A DNA stretch of 61,342 nucleotides from JBCBKP01 sp038521625. Its GTDB lineage: Bacteria > Planctomycetota > Phycisphaerae > Phycisphaerales > UBA1924. The DNA lies in the NCBI GenBank assembly GCA_038521625.1, contig JBCBKP010000021.1:1-61342 (forward strand). Direction: 5' to 3'. Positions 15,211 through 22,949 of this stretch are shown in pieces. The first letter of the stretch is position 1; each line of letters starts with the position of its first letter. The notes beneath the pieces are model-generated. The model had not been told where the DNA came from. It saw nothing but the letters and a program-made list of their open reading frames with translations, and made no database searches. Both the position numbers and the translations under genes were made by a program.

Positions 15211-16380
15211 GTGATCAGAGAGCGATGTCCCGAACTCGTCGCCCTGCTGGCGGTGGTTATTGCTCACGCGTGCTGCACGAGTCTCACGGCGGGGCAAGAG
15301 CCCAACACGGCGTCGGCGTTCGATCGCCAAGCGCTGCTCGAGATGATGGCGGAGCACGAGATCCCCGGTCTCGCCGTCGCGGTCACGCACAGGGGCAAGG
15401 ACTATGACTGCAACCTCGGCGTCGCCGATCGCGAGAGCAGCGTTGCCGTGACGCGAGAGACGATCTTCGAGATCGGCTCGGTCTCAAAGGTCTTCACCGC
15501 GATCGCGGCGGCCCTCGCCGACCAGAACGGAACGATTTCTTTAGAAGCTCCGATCGGCCGGTACATGGACGAGCTGGCGGGCACACCGCTCGGATCCGTT
15601 CCCGTCTATCACCTGGCGACGCATACCGCGGGGGGCTTCCCCCTGCAGGTGCCAGAGCGGGTCGACTCGGAAGCGTCGCTCATCGAGTACTACCGAGAAT
15701 GGGAACCCCAGCATCCCCCCGGCACGCGGAGGCACTACGCCAACCCGAGCGTCGGCCTGCTCGGACTGCTCGTCGCACGAGCGAGCGGGACGACATACGC
15801 CGAGCTGATGGAATCCGGACTCTTCGAAGACCTGGGGCTCGGCAGCACGTACATCCGAGTCCCTAGAAATGCTCTCGACAAGTACGCGTGGGGATACAAC
15901 CGTGCAGGCGAACGGGTGCGCGTCAATCCCGCACCGCTCGCGGACGAAGCGTACGGAGTGAAGACCACGGCCGCGGACCTGCTGCGGGTCCTCAAGCTGA
16001 ACCTGAGCTGCCCCGAAGCCTCCGGGCCGCTCGAGCGTGCGATCTGTCGGACCCATGTCGGGCATTTCGACACCGGAGACTTCCAACAGGCGCTGATCTG
16101 GGAGCGGTACGAGTATCCGCTCGACCGCGATCGATTGCGCTCGGGGAACTCGTACGAGATGATCCTGAGGCCGTCGGAGGTCGTTGAAGTGGACGCGCGA
16201 TCGCCGGACGAGCACGCGTTCGCCCTGAGCAAGACCGGTTCGACCGCAGGCTTCGGCGCGTACGTCCTTGTGTTGCCGGATGAAGACCTTGCGATCGTCC
16301 TCCTGGCCAACAAGAACTACCCGATCAGAGCACGCCTCGATGCGGCCCTCGGGATCGCGGCGGAGCTTCTCTCGCCCTGA
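15211..16380 (+). CDS. Class C (AmpC-like) serine beta-lactamase homologue
   Basis: 389 residues, close to AmpC length. A hydrophobic leader ends around residue 28, so export to the periplasm is expected. All three active-site elements are intact: S90-V-S-K93 (EIGSVSKVFT), Y176-A-N178 (HYANPS) and K341-T-G343 (SKTGSTAGFG). Resemblance to class C extends through HLATHTAGGFPLQVPE, YAWGYN, DEAYGVKTT and LANKNYPIRARLDAA, far beyond a generic serine hydrolase. By family knowledge such enzymes hydrolyse cephalosporins and penicillins, but activity here is not shown. The GTG start follows GAGGGG. No ampR-like regulator is adjacent. A peptidase or esterase of the same fold is the alternative. Confidence 0.88.
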   Translation: MIRERCPELVALLAVVIAHACCTSLTAGQEPNTASAFDRQALLEMMAEHEIPGLAVAVTHRGKDYDCNLGVADRESSVAVTRETIFEIGSVSKVFTAIAAALADQNGTISLEAPIGRYMDELAGTPLGSVPVYHLATHTAGGFPLQVPERVDSEASLIEYYREWEPQHPPGTRRHYANPSVGLLGLLVARASGTTYAELMESGLFEDLGLGSTYIRVPRNALDKYAWGYNRAGERVRVNPAPLADEAYGVKTTAADLLRVLKLNLSCPEASGPLERAICRTHVGHFDTGDFQQALIWERYEYPLDRDRLRSGNSYEMILRPSEVVEVDARSPDEHAFALSKTGSTAGFGAYVLVLPDEDLAIVLLANKNYPIRARLDAALGIAAELLSP

Positions 16381-16592
16381 GCCCTCGAGATCGCCGGCGT
16401 ACCGAGCCGGTGCGCGGGTTCCGGGGCCCGCGCCAGGGGACAATCCACGGCGGGATCGCCCACGAGGATCGAGCGCCGAGGCGGAGACCGCCCGATCGCC
16501 ACGGAATCGGGCCCCGCGCCGAGCCGCCCCGGGACAAACACGGCCGTCCCCGGCTAGCATCACCGTCCCGGCGGGAGACATCCGCACGGGCA

Positions 16593-16667
16593 CGGGGTGT
16601 AGCGCAGCTTGGTTAGCGCGCTTGACTGGGGGTCAAGAGGTCGGGAGTTCGAATCTCCCCACCCCGA
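16593..16667 (+). tRNA. tRNA-Pro (anticodon GGG)
   Basis: Acceptor stem CGGGGTG/CACCCCG, D-arm around GCGCAGCTTGGTTAGCGC, anticodon stem CTTGA/TCAAG with loop CTGGGGG (anticodon GGG), and T-arm with GAGTTCGAATCTC. The discriminator is A, and CCA is not encoded. It sits alone in the gap 16381-16698, whose other sequence shows nothing recognisable. Confidence 0.95.
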
Positions 16668-16698
16668 TTCGACGTGGCAGACTCGATCCAGACGGCGG

Positions 16699-17160
16699 TC
16701 AATGCTGCCAGAGGCCGTGGTCGATGCCGCCGAGCAGGTAGATCGCGAAGGTGCCCTGGCCCGGGATCTCGAGCGGCGGGATCGCCACCGTCGCGCCGGC
16801 GTTCTCCGCCGCCCTGACCGCTGCCTCGATGTCATCCACCAGGACATACGGCCGCACGACCGGCTCCTCGGTCTCGCGCAGCGGCGCACGAACGCCGATG
16901 CGCCCGCCGTCCTTCAGATCGGCGGTTCGGGCGCCGCCGAGCTCGGGGATCGGGTCGCCGAACGCCACGCCGTGCGCCGCGGCCAGCGCCTCGCACGTCT
17001 CGGCGACCGCCGGCGTGACGATCTCGAGGTACTGGACCGTGATCGCACGCCCGTTCGCCTGAGTCTCATGGCCCATAGCCGGGTGCTCCTTCAGCGTGGC
17101 GCCCGCCAGGACGATCGATGCGACGCCGAGAACAGCGAGTCCGATTCGTGCCGGGTTCAT
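16699..17160 (-). CDS. Exported VOC-fold (glyoxalase/bleomycin-resistance-like) protein
   Basis: 153 residues. The first ~22 residues (RIGLAVLGVASIVLAGATL) are a hydrophobic leader, unusual for this normally cytosolic fold. Residues ~37-150 form two beta-alpha-beta-beta-beta units typical of vicinal-oxygen-chelate proteins: VQYLEIVTPAV...YVLVDDIEAAV and the C-terminal GQGTFAIYLLGGIDHGLWQ. It overlaps the upstream VOC gene by 4 bp (ATGA), so the two are translationally coupled downstream of an ArsR-type regulator. Substrate is unknown. Confidence 0.75.
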   Translation of the reverse strand: MNPARIGLAVLGVASIVLAGATLKEHPAMGHETQANGRAITVQYLEIVTPAVAETCEALAAAHGVAFGDPIPELGGARTADLKDGGRIGVRAPLRETEEPVVRPYVLVDDIEAAVRAAENAGATVAIPPLEIPGQGTFAIYLLGGIDHGLWQH

Positions 17161-17555
17161 GATTCGGGTGTCCCTTGCATGATCATGATCAGGTTCCCGC
17201 AGGTGTCATCCAGGACGGCCGTCTTCACCGTGCCGAGATCGGTGGGCTGCTGCGTGAACCGCACGCCCAGAGCCTCGAGCCGCTTGTGCTCCGCCTCGAT
17301 GTCCTCCACGGCGAATGCGGTAAATGGGATGCCGTCCTCGACCATCGCGGCCTTGAACGTTCTCGCCGCCGGGTGCTGATCGGGCTCGAGCGAGACCTCG
17401 GGGCCGTCCGGGTCCGCGGGGGACACCACCGTCAGCCAGCGATGCTCGCCGAGGGGGATGTCGTGCCTGACCTGAAAGCCGAGCGTCTCGGTGTAGAACT
17501 TGTGAGCCTTTGCCTGGTCGTCCACCATCACGCCGACGCCTTGGATTCTCAGCAC
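17157..17555 (-). CDS. VOC-family protein
   Basis: 132 residues, cytosolic. N-terminal RIQGVGVMVDDQAKAHKFYT and the second half FAVEDIEAEHKRLEALGVRF, then DTCGNLIMIMQ, are characteristic of glyoxalase/dioxygenase-superfamily proteins. It could be a lyase, isomerase or binding protein; the precise reaction cannot be read. It starts 10 bp after the ArsR-type regulator's stop and overlaps the exported VOC gene by 4 bp, forming a three-gene operon. Confidence 0.85.
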   Translation of the reverse strand: MLRIQGVGVMVDDQAKAHKFYTETLGFQVRHDIPLGEHRWLTVVSPADPDGPEVSLEPDQHPAARTFKAAMVEDGIPFTAFAVEDIEAEHKRLEALGVRFTQQPTDLGTVKTAVLDDTCGNLIMIMQGTPES

Positions 17556-17565
17556 GGTGAATCTC

Positions 17566-17838
17566 CTAATTCTTCGCGGGCCAGCGCTCCGCGATCGCCT
17601 TCAGTGGTTCGCCGTTGAACCAGTGAAACTTGTACCGGCCCTCTCGCTTCACGATCACCAGCCCGGCCGCCTCGAGCAGCTCCAGGTGCTGCGAGATCGC
17701 TTGGCGCGATGAAGCGATGCCATGCTTCATGATCAATCGGCCGCAGAGCTCGAACAGCGACTGCCCATCACGCTCCACCAACTCATCCAGGATCGCTCGC
17801 CTCGTCGGATCGGCGATGGCTCGGTACAGATCGTCCAT
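17566..17838 (-). CDS. ArsR-family winged-helix transcriptional regulator
   Basis: 90 residues: MDDLYRAIADPTRRAILDEL, a recognition region ASSRQAISQHLELLEAAGLV, and a wing KREGRYKFHW. No metal-binding cysteine pair is present in the recognition helix, so it is not a classical metal sensor; the SRQAISQHL type often regulates neighbouring VOC or SRPBCC genes. The start at 17838 is preferred over an extended in-frame one at 17910 because the promoter just upstream (17854-17883) predicts transcription beginning about 9 nt before this ATG. It heads an operon with two VOC genes. Confidence 0.85.
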   Translation of the reverse strand: MDDLYRAIADPTRRAILDELVERDGQSLFELCGRLIMKHGIASSRQAISQHLELLEAAGLVIVKREGRYKFHWFNGEPLKAIAERWPAKN

Positions 17839-17853
17839 GAGGCTGCCCAGCAG

Positions 17854-17883
17854 AGCATATGCAAGCTGTGGCTTGCATGTCAA
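17854..17883 (-). promoter_or_regulatory. Promoter of the ArsR-VOC operon with operator in the spacer
   Basis: On the minus strand there is a perfect -35 TTGACA (17883-17878), an 18-bp spacer and -10 TATGCT (17859-17854). The spacer is almost wholly a perfect 8-bp inverted repeat, ATGCAAGC-CACA-GCTTGCAT (17878-17859). This suits repression by the encoded ArsR protein. The same repeat could also affect the divergent AraC-type gene starting at 17931. Confidence 0.75.
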
Positions 17884-17930
17884 GCCCGGATCGACCGGCT
17901 GCGTCCGCACGCTCTCGGGTAGGCTCGGTC

Positions 17931-18722
17931 GTGCGGTACCGCGAGATCACACCCGCCCGATCGATCCGCCGATTCGTTCGATGCTTCTGGATCATGGAAG
18001 GCGAGCCGGCCGAGCGGCCGCAGCGCGTCGTCCCCGACGGCTGCCCGGAGATCGTGCTCAACCGGGCCGACCCGTTCTGCTGGACCGGCAGCGACGGCAT
18101 CCAGCACAAACAGGACGAGGAGCTCGCCGTCGGCCAGCTCCGCCGGGCGATCCACATCGAGGCGAGCGGCTCGATCGATCTGATCGGCATCCGCTTCGAG
18201 CCCGTCGGGCTGCGCGTGTTCTCGGGCGTGCCGATGCACCGCTTGGTCGATCGCGACGTCGGTCTTGACGAGATCGACGGCCGTCTCGCCGCTCGGCTCC
18301 GATCCGCGGCGCGGCTGCCGATTCCGGAAGCGATGAAGACACTGACCCGGATCCTCGCGGCCCGATTCGATTCCGATCGCGGAGCCAGCGAGGACGGGTG
18401 GATCGCCGAGTGCGCAGCCGGCGAGCTCGCGAGCACGGATCGCCCAGCAGTGGGGCGTGTCGCCCGATCGCTCCGCGTTCATCGTCGGTCGCTCGAGCGG
18501 GCGTTCCGAGAGCACATCGGCATCACGCCGGGGATCTTCCGCCGCGTCGTCCGCCTGCGCGACGCGCTCCGCGAGGCCGAGGCCGCCCCCCGCCCGTGCT
18601 GGGCCTCCCTCGCCACGCGGCACGGGTACACCGACCAATCGCACCTGATCCGCGAATCCCGGCTGATCGCGGCAACGACGCCGCAGCGTCACACCTCAGA
18701 GGCCGCCGCGTCCTCATTCTGA
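17931..18722 (+). CDS. AraC-family transcriptional regulator
   Basis: About 263 residues. The N-terminal ~95 residues (ARSIRRFVRCFWIMEGEP, RVVPDGCPEIVLNRADPF) resemble the DUF6597/AraC-associated sensor domain. The C-terminal ~100 residues form the double helix-turn-helix DNA-binding domain (GRVARSLRVHRRSLERAFRE and LATRHGYTDQSHLIRE). The GTG at 17931 is chosen because homology begins at VRYREITPARSIRR; an ATG at 17859 is in frame but would lie inside the divergent operator. The inducer is unknown. It is divergent from the ArsR-VOC operon. Confidence 0.8.
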   Translation: MRYREITPARSIRRFVRCFWIMEGEPAERPQRVVPDGCPEIVLNRADPFCWTGSDGIQHKQDEELAVGQLRRAIHIEASGSIDLIGIRFEPVGLRVFSGVPMHRLVDRDVGLDEIDGRLAARLRSAARLPIPEAMKTLTRILAARFDSDRGASEDGWIAECAAGELASTDRPAVGRVARSLRVHRRSLERAFREHIGITPGIFRRVVRLRDALREAEAAPRPCWASLATRHGYTDQSHLIRESRLIAATTPQRHTSEAAASSF

Positions 18723-18836
18723 GGGCCGCCGCATTCTTCCAATCCGGGCGCGGCCGCTCGCGGCATCATCTCTTCAAGCAATCAAACCGCGGCGGGTCGT
18801 TGTTTCGCACCGTCTCGCCTTGCCAGGAGAACGAAG

Positions 18837-19355
18837 ATGCGCAGCGCCCTCTCGTCGGCCGCCATCGCGGGCGGATTGGTCATCGTCATCGGGTGCGTCG
18901 GCTTCGGAGTCGCGAGCCACAATCAGCCACCGCCGAGCGATGTGCGGAGCGAGACCGACGGTGTCGACTCGATGGGCTGGCTCACCGGGACCTGGAGCGG
19001 CCCGATGTGGGGCGGCCAGTTCACGGCCTACTACTCGCCGCCCAGCGAGGGCAAGATCATCGGGTACAGCACGCTCGAACAAGACGGCGAGATCGGGTTC
19101 TACGAGTTCGAGGTCTTCGAGACATCCGTCGCCGGCACGCGATTCAGTCCGTTCCCGGGTGGCCGACGCGCCGATGGGTTCATGCTCGCGGGCGGCCGAG
19201 CGGTCGGCGACCGCGCCGTGTTCGAGAATCCCGACAAGGACTTCCCGACACGCGTGACCTACGAGCGCGTCGAGCCGGACCGCCTCGTGATCACGCTCGA
19301 CGACGCGCACGCGGGATCCGACCGGCGCGACGTGTTCGATCTGCGCAGGCGGTGA
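18837..19355 (+). CDS. DUF6265-like lipoprotein
   Basis: 172 residues. The N-terminus has a hydrophobic leader with a cysteine at ~20 (VIVIGCVGFG), plausibly a lipobox. From ~45 the sequence has the DUF6265 pattern: MGWLTGTWSGPMWGGQFTAY, SPPSEGKIIGYSTLEQDGEI, GFYEFEVF, and a DFPTRVTYER segment in the second half. Members are small beta-rich envelope proteins of unknown role. AGGAG lies upstream of the ATG. It follows the AraC-type gene on the same strand with a 114-bp gap. Confidence 0.75.
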   Translation: MRSALSSAAIAGGLVIVIGCVGFGVASHNQPPPSDVRSETDGVDSMGWLTGTWSGPMWGGQFTAYYSPPSEGKIIGYSTLEQDGEIGFYEFEVFETSVAGTRFSPFPGGRRADGFMLAGGRAVGDRAVFENPDKDFPTRVTYERVEPDRLVITLDDAHAGSDRRDVFDLRRR

Positions 19356-19427
19356 CCGCATGACGGCTCGCAACCCCGACCCGCCGGCAGCCGTGGGCGG
19401 TCGGAGTCCGACGGGAGTCTCCCTCGC

Positions 19428-19925
19428 TCAGCCGACGCGATCGGATGTCTCGTCGCCGTGCGCGGTCGCGGCGAAACGGACACCCAGCAGCCCGGTCACG
19501 ATCGCTCCGGCACAGATGTAGGTCATCTGCGGGCCCGGCGGCGCCGCGAACCCGCCCAGATCGATGAAGATGAAGAAGGCGAGATCGGCCATCCCGCCGA
19601 CCAGCACCGCGGTGTAGACCATGGCCCTCCTCCCGATCCACACGAACGGCGCCGCGATCAGCGTGACCAGCCCGAACCACGCCAGGTTCATCGCGTGCTG
19701 CGAAAGCACGGCGCTCGCCGCCGGGTGGTAGTCGCCGGCGAGCTCCTCGAGCGGCACCCTCGCCGTGATGCCCTGGATCGCTTCGGCTGTCCGGCCGGCA
19801 AGGAGCAGCCTCAGCGTCATCACGCCGGCCAGCACGTGGACGATCCCCCAGATCGCCCAGAGGACGGCGGAGGCCCGGAGCAGCCACCGGGCCGTGGGAC
19901 GCATCGTGGATCGGGAACCTGTCAT
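19428..19925 (-). CDS. Four-helix membrane protein coupled to an Rrf2 regulator
   Basis: 165 residues with four hydrophobic segments, roughly residues 14-40, 75-98, 100-122 and 133-152. No family motif was recognised. It starts at 19925, preceded by GGAGGAGAGG, and overlaps the upstream Rrf2-type gene by 4 bp (ATGA). The overlap makes it the probable regulatory target of that regulator. A longer in-frame extension lies inside the regulator gene and was rejected. Confidence 0.8.
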   Translation of the reverse strand: MTGSRSTMRPTARWLLRASAVLWAIWGIVHVLAGVMTLRLLLAGRTAEAIQGITARVPLEELAGDYHPAASAVLSQHAMNLAWFGLVTLIAAPFVWIGRRAMVYTAVLVGGMADLAFFIFIDLGGFAAPPGPQMTYICAGAIVTGLLGVRFAATAHGDETSDRVG

Positions 19926-20401
19926 GAATCCTCTCCTCCTGATCTGAGCCGCTGGATCGCGACCGAGCCGCCGGGTGTCATCGCGCGGCGGATGCGCGAC
20001 CGGACCGTGCGGTCCATCCGCTCGACCGTCACGTCTTCCAAGCTCCGGAGCAGCGCGCGCTCGGCCTCCGCGCAGGTGTCGTTGATGAACTGAGACACGA
20101 CCACCGGAACCACCTCGTTGCACCGCGACGGGTGCCGCGGCAGCACCCGCGGCTCCGGCGAGACCGCCTCGTACGCCTGGCGCAGGTTGATCGCGCCCGG
20201 TGACCGCGCCAGCACGCTGCCGCCGCCCGAACCACGCCGCGATTCGACCAGTCCCGCCCGTCGCAGCTTGCCGAGCACGCGTCGCACGATCACCGGGCTC
20301 GTGCCGTACGTCCGCGCCATCTCCTCCGAAGTCAGCGGTTCACCGCGGCGCGACGCCAAGAAGCCCAGGATGTGCAGCGCGATCGCAAAGTCGCTCGTCA
20401 C
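19922..20401 (-). CDS. Rrf2-family transcriptional regulator
   Basis: 159 residues: winged helix DFAIALHILGFLASRRGEPL, the recognition region YGTSPVIVRRVLGKLRRAGL and the wing SRRGSGGGSVLARSPGAINL. Only one cysteine (SRCNEV) is near the usual cluster position and another is in DTCAEAE, so an Fe-S cluster with the canonical three-cysteine spacing is not evident. The GTG start coincides with the predicted transcription start, implying a leaderless mRNA. It forms a two-gene operon with the membrane protein downstream. Confidence 0.85.
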   Translation of the reverse strand: MTSDFAIALHILGFLASRRGEPLTSEEMARTYGTSPVIVRRVLGKLRRAGLVESRRGSGGGSVLARSPGAINLRQAYEAVSPEPRVLPRHPSRCNEVVPVVVSQFINDTCAEAERALLRSLEDVTVERMDRTVRSRIRRAMTPGGSVAIQRLRSGGEDS

Positions 20402-20407
20402 GACGGT

Positions 20408-20436
20408 ATTGTAACCATTCTGATTACAAATGTCAC
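20408..20436 (-). promoter_or_regulatory. Promoter/operator of the Rrf2 operon (leaderless)
   Basis: On the minus strand: -35 GTGACA (20436-20431), a 17-bp spacer, -10 TACAAT (20413-20408) preceded by TGGT, then the GTG start codon at 20401 only 6 nt after the -10. The inverted repeat TTGTAACCA-TTC-TGATTACAA (20409-20429, 8 of 9 pairs) spans the spacer and -10, a likely operator for autoregulation. Confidence 0.75.
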
Positions 20437-20479
20437 GCCGCCGGGGCTTCGACCGAGCGACCGAGCGGCCGACGGCCGG

Positions 20480-21139
20480 CTACGGCAGCGGCACGCTCCA
20501 GCTCGCGCCGCTCCGCGTCTCGTTGATGGTCACGCTCCCGAAGAACGTGCTGGTCCGGAAGCAGCGGAGTGTGTCGTCCCAGTCCTGCGACGGCGGCGCC
20601 CACACCATGTCGCCGTCGAGCTTAAAGAGCAAATGCTCGCTGAATTCGCTCAGATCACCGACGGACCAGCGCAGCGCGTCGGTCTCGGGATCGATCCGAG
20701 CCGCCAGCGCCCGCACGTGCGTGCGCTGCTTGCCGTACCCGTGGCCCCACGCGGTTCCCGGCTTCCTGGTCGAGTAGCTCGCGAGGAACAGCGCGTACTC
20801 GTCATCGCCCTTCGCGAGGTTTCCGACCGCGACGAGGCCGGAGTCCGTCCGGGCGCCCGTGCCGGGCTCTTCGAACGAGATCAGCGTCCCGCCGTCGAAC
20901 CCGCGCCGGTCCCAGTAGACCCTGGATGGCCGCGAGTCGCCCAGGTCGATCTCGCCCGCCGGGGCCTCCAGGCTCGCCCAGCTCCCGATGCGGACACGCC
21001 CGGTCTCGTGCAGGTCGCTCAGGACGCGGATCTGATCGATCGGGGCGTGCGTCGCGCAGCCGCCGAGACCGACGGTGACAAGCACGATCAATGACAGCAG
21101 ATGCGCGGGGCGCATCCAACGGGTTTCACTGGCGCTCAT
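20480..21139 (-). CDS. Lipoprotein of unknown function, last gene of the Exb cluster
   Basis: 219 residues. N-terminal leader with lipobox LGGC (cysteine ~28). The body (~190 residues) is beta-rich, with segments RVRIGSWASLEAPAGEIDLG, DEYALFLASYS and HLLFKLDGDMVWAP and a C-terminal FFGSVTINETRSGASWSVPL. No known domain was recognised. It is 11 bp downstream of the 21151-21933 gene, so probably in the same transcript as the ExbB/ExbD/TonB-like genes. Confidence 0.7.
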   Translation of the reverse strand: MSASETRWMRPAHLLSLIVLVTVGLGGCATHAPIDQIRVLSDLHETGRVRIGSWASLEAPAGEIDLGDSRPSRVYWDRRGFDGGTLISFEEPGTGARTDSGLVAVGNLAKGDDEYALFLASYSTRKPGTAWGHGYGKQRTHVRALAARIDPETDALRWSVGDLSEFSEHLLFKLDGDMVWAPPSQDWDDTLRCFRTSTFFGSVTINETRSGASWSVPLP

Positions 21140-21150
21140 GGCTCCGTCCT

Positions 21151-21933
21151 TCAGTCTTCCTCTTCCGGTTCCTTCTCGAACTCGGTCGCGCCGGGCGGAG
21201 TCCCTCCCGGGCCGGCGGCGACCGCCGTCGTGCCGTCGCCCGGGGCCGGCTCGGGCTCCCGGAACAAGCGAAGCAGCTTCTGGTGCAGGCCCAGCGACTC
21301 GTCCCGCAGCGCCCGCATCTCCTTCGCGAGGCTCCCGATCGTCTGGGCGTGCTCGTTGAGGACCGGCGCGGGCTGCAGCGACTCAAGCCCGGCCCGAGTC
21401 TGGCGGACTTGGGCCATCAGCTCACGCATCGCATTCAATGAGTCGCCGAGACCGCCGGTCGAGTTCGCGGCCGACCGCTCGATGAGCTCGATCGCGGTGT
21501 CACCCATCGCTTCGGCCTCTCTGGCCGCCGTGCTCGCCGCCTCTGCGTCGGCGACGCGTGGCGCGACGTTCTCGCGGGCTCCGGCCGCCGCCGCGAGCGC
21601 CGACTCCACGTCAGAGACGAGCGGTTCCAGCTCGACGATCATCGCGGTCGGCTTCGGCTCCGCCCGAGCGGGTTCGTCCGGCGAGCGTACGAGCTCGAGC
21701 GGTCGTCGGGGCGTCGCCGCGAGCTCTTCATCCTCCGCGTCCGCCGCTCGCGCCGGTCCGCGCTCCAGCATCGCGCCGGGTCTCGAGAGCACCGTGACCA
21801 TCGAGCCGCCGATCGCACGGCCGGCCGCGATCGCGGAACTCCCACTCCGAGTGAGCATCGGTGTCAGCACGGCGCCCAGGACCGCGCTGGTCACGAGCGC
21901 CCCGCCCAGTCCGAAGACCTTGAGCGTGTTCAT
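21151..21933 (-). CDS. Membrane-anchored coiled-coil protein
   Basis: 260 residues. One N-terminal hydrophobic segment (VFGLGGALVTSAVLGAVLTP) is followed by a low-complexity acidic linker. Residues ~110-235 form helix-rich heptads (VADAEAASTAAREAEAMGDT, MRELMAQVRQTRAGLESLQP, GSLAKEMRALRDESLGLHQK), with an acidic tail EKEPEEED. The start at 21933 is chosen because TGATG overlaps the TonB-like gene's stop. No family was recognised. Confidence 0.75.
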   Translation of the reverse strand: MNTLKVFGLGGALVTSAVLGAVLTPMLTRSGSSAIAAGRAIGGSMVTVLSRPGAMLERGPARAADAEDEELAATPRRPLELVRSPDEPARAEPKPTAMIVELEPLVSDVESALAAAAGARENVAPRVADAEAASTAAREAEAMGDTAIELIERSAANSTGGLGDSLNAMRELMAQVRQTRAGLESLQPAPVLNEHAQTIGSLAKEMRALRDESLGLHQKLLRLFREPEPAPGDGTTAVAAGPGGTPPGATEFEKEPEEED

Positions 21934-22949
21934 CACTCGGCCTCCCGCACACGGAGGTGCTTGACGCGGAGCCGATCGCGCCCGTCGAGCGCCTCGAACC
22001 CCGCCTCGACCGCGATCACGTCGCCGGTGCGGACACCCGCCGCGGCGATCGCCCGCTTGGCTTCTCTTTCGAACGAGCGGTCGATGGACGGCGGCACGAG
22101 GATCCAGAATCCCGCGATCGAGCCGCCGGACGCGTCCCGCACGCCCGATCCAAAGAAGAGCGGGTCGTCGATGACCCGCGCCCGGTTGCTGAAGACAGGG
22201 CCCGCGTCCCCGTCGCGTTCGAGCGGGATCAGGCTCGGCCGGCCGACGGTCGAGACCTGCCCGAGCGTCTCGCCGGCCTCGTTCACGGCGACGATCCGCA
22301 GCCCGAGGCGCCGAGCGACGCGCTGCGCCTCGGCGGGCGAGCGCCATGTGATGAGGATCGGGGGCATCGCGTCCGGATCGCCCCGGAGCGGCGGCGCGGT
22401 CGAGGCGGCGCTCGCCGCCGGCTCCGAGGCCTCAGGATTCGCGGTCGCCCGCTCGACCGGCTCGCGGACGGTCGAGTCGGTCATGCGCGTCGCGAGATCA
22501 TCGACCAACGATTGCGCGGTCTCGAGAGCGGTCTGCTGCGCCTCGGACTCGGCCCTCGCCTCCCGCACGAACTCCTCGACCGGGCTCAGCGGCTCTGCCT
22601 CGGCGATCTCGTCCGCGGGGAGCGTCTCGGTTTCGTTGTCGACCGCGACGTCGCCGGTCTCGGCCCCGTCGGCTTCGCCGCGGACCTCCGCCCGCTCGGT
22701 GAGGAGCTCGTCGGGCTCTGCCTGAGCCACCTCCGGGATCGGCTCGGGCTTCGGCGCCGGTTTCTCGGTCTCGGCCGCCCGAGCATCCTCGGGGAACGCG
22801 GCCGCCTCGAGCGGCGGGGGCGCCTCGAACGCGACGCCGATCGCCCGCTCGATCTCGGACGGCGCTCGCTCGCTGCGCGTCACCAGGAACAGCGCGGCGT
22901 GCAGCCCCGCCGACAGCAACAGTCCGACCGTCAGACTCGTCTTGGTCAT
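21933..22949 (-). CDS. TonB-like membrane-anchored protein
   Basis: 338 residues. The N-terminus MTKTSLTVGLLLSAGLHAAL is the classical TonB/TolA-type anchor, followed by a long Pro/Glu/Ala-rich periplasmic linker (EKPAPKPEPIPEVAQAEPDE). The C-terminal ~110 residues (ILITWRSPAEAQRVARRLGL, FWILVPPSIDRSFEREAKRA) form a globular domain that does not match the TonB C-terminal domain by eye. It overlaps exbD upstream by 4 bp. By analogy it transduces proton-motive-force energy from ExbB/ExbD, but the partner is unknown. Confidence 0.75.
   Translation of the reverse strand: MTKTSLTVGLLLSAGLHAALFLVTRSERAPSEIERAIGVAFEAPPPLEAAAFPEDARAAETEKPAPKPEPIPEVAQAEPDELLTERAEVRGEADGAETGDVAVDNETETLPADEIAEAEPLSPVEEFVREARAESEAQQTALETAQSLVDDLATRMTDSTVREPVERATANPEASEPAASAASTAPPLRGDPDAMPPILITWRSPAEAQRVARRLGLRIVAVNEAGETLGQVSTVGRPSLIPLERDGDAGPVFSNRARVIDDPLFFGSGVRDASGGSIAGFWILVPPSIDRSFEREAKRAIAAAGVRTGDVIAVEAGFEALDGRDRLRVKHLRVREAE

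Noticed and set aside
17859..17930. Longer AraC-type start at 17859
   Set aside because: It would begin inside the ArsR operator palindrome and adds residues not matching the family; the GTG at 17931 fits the homology.
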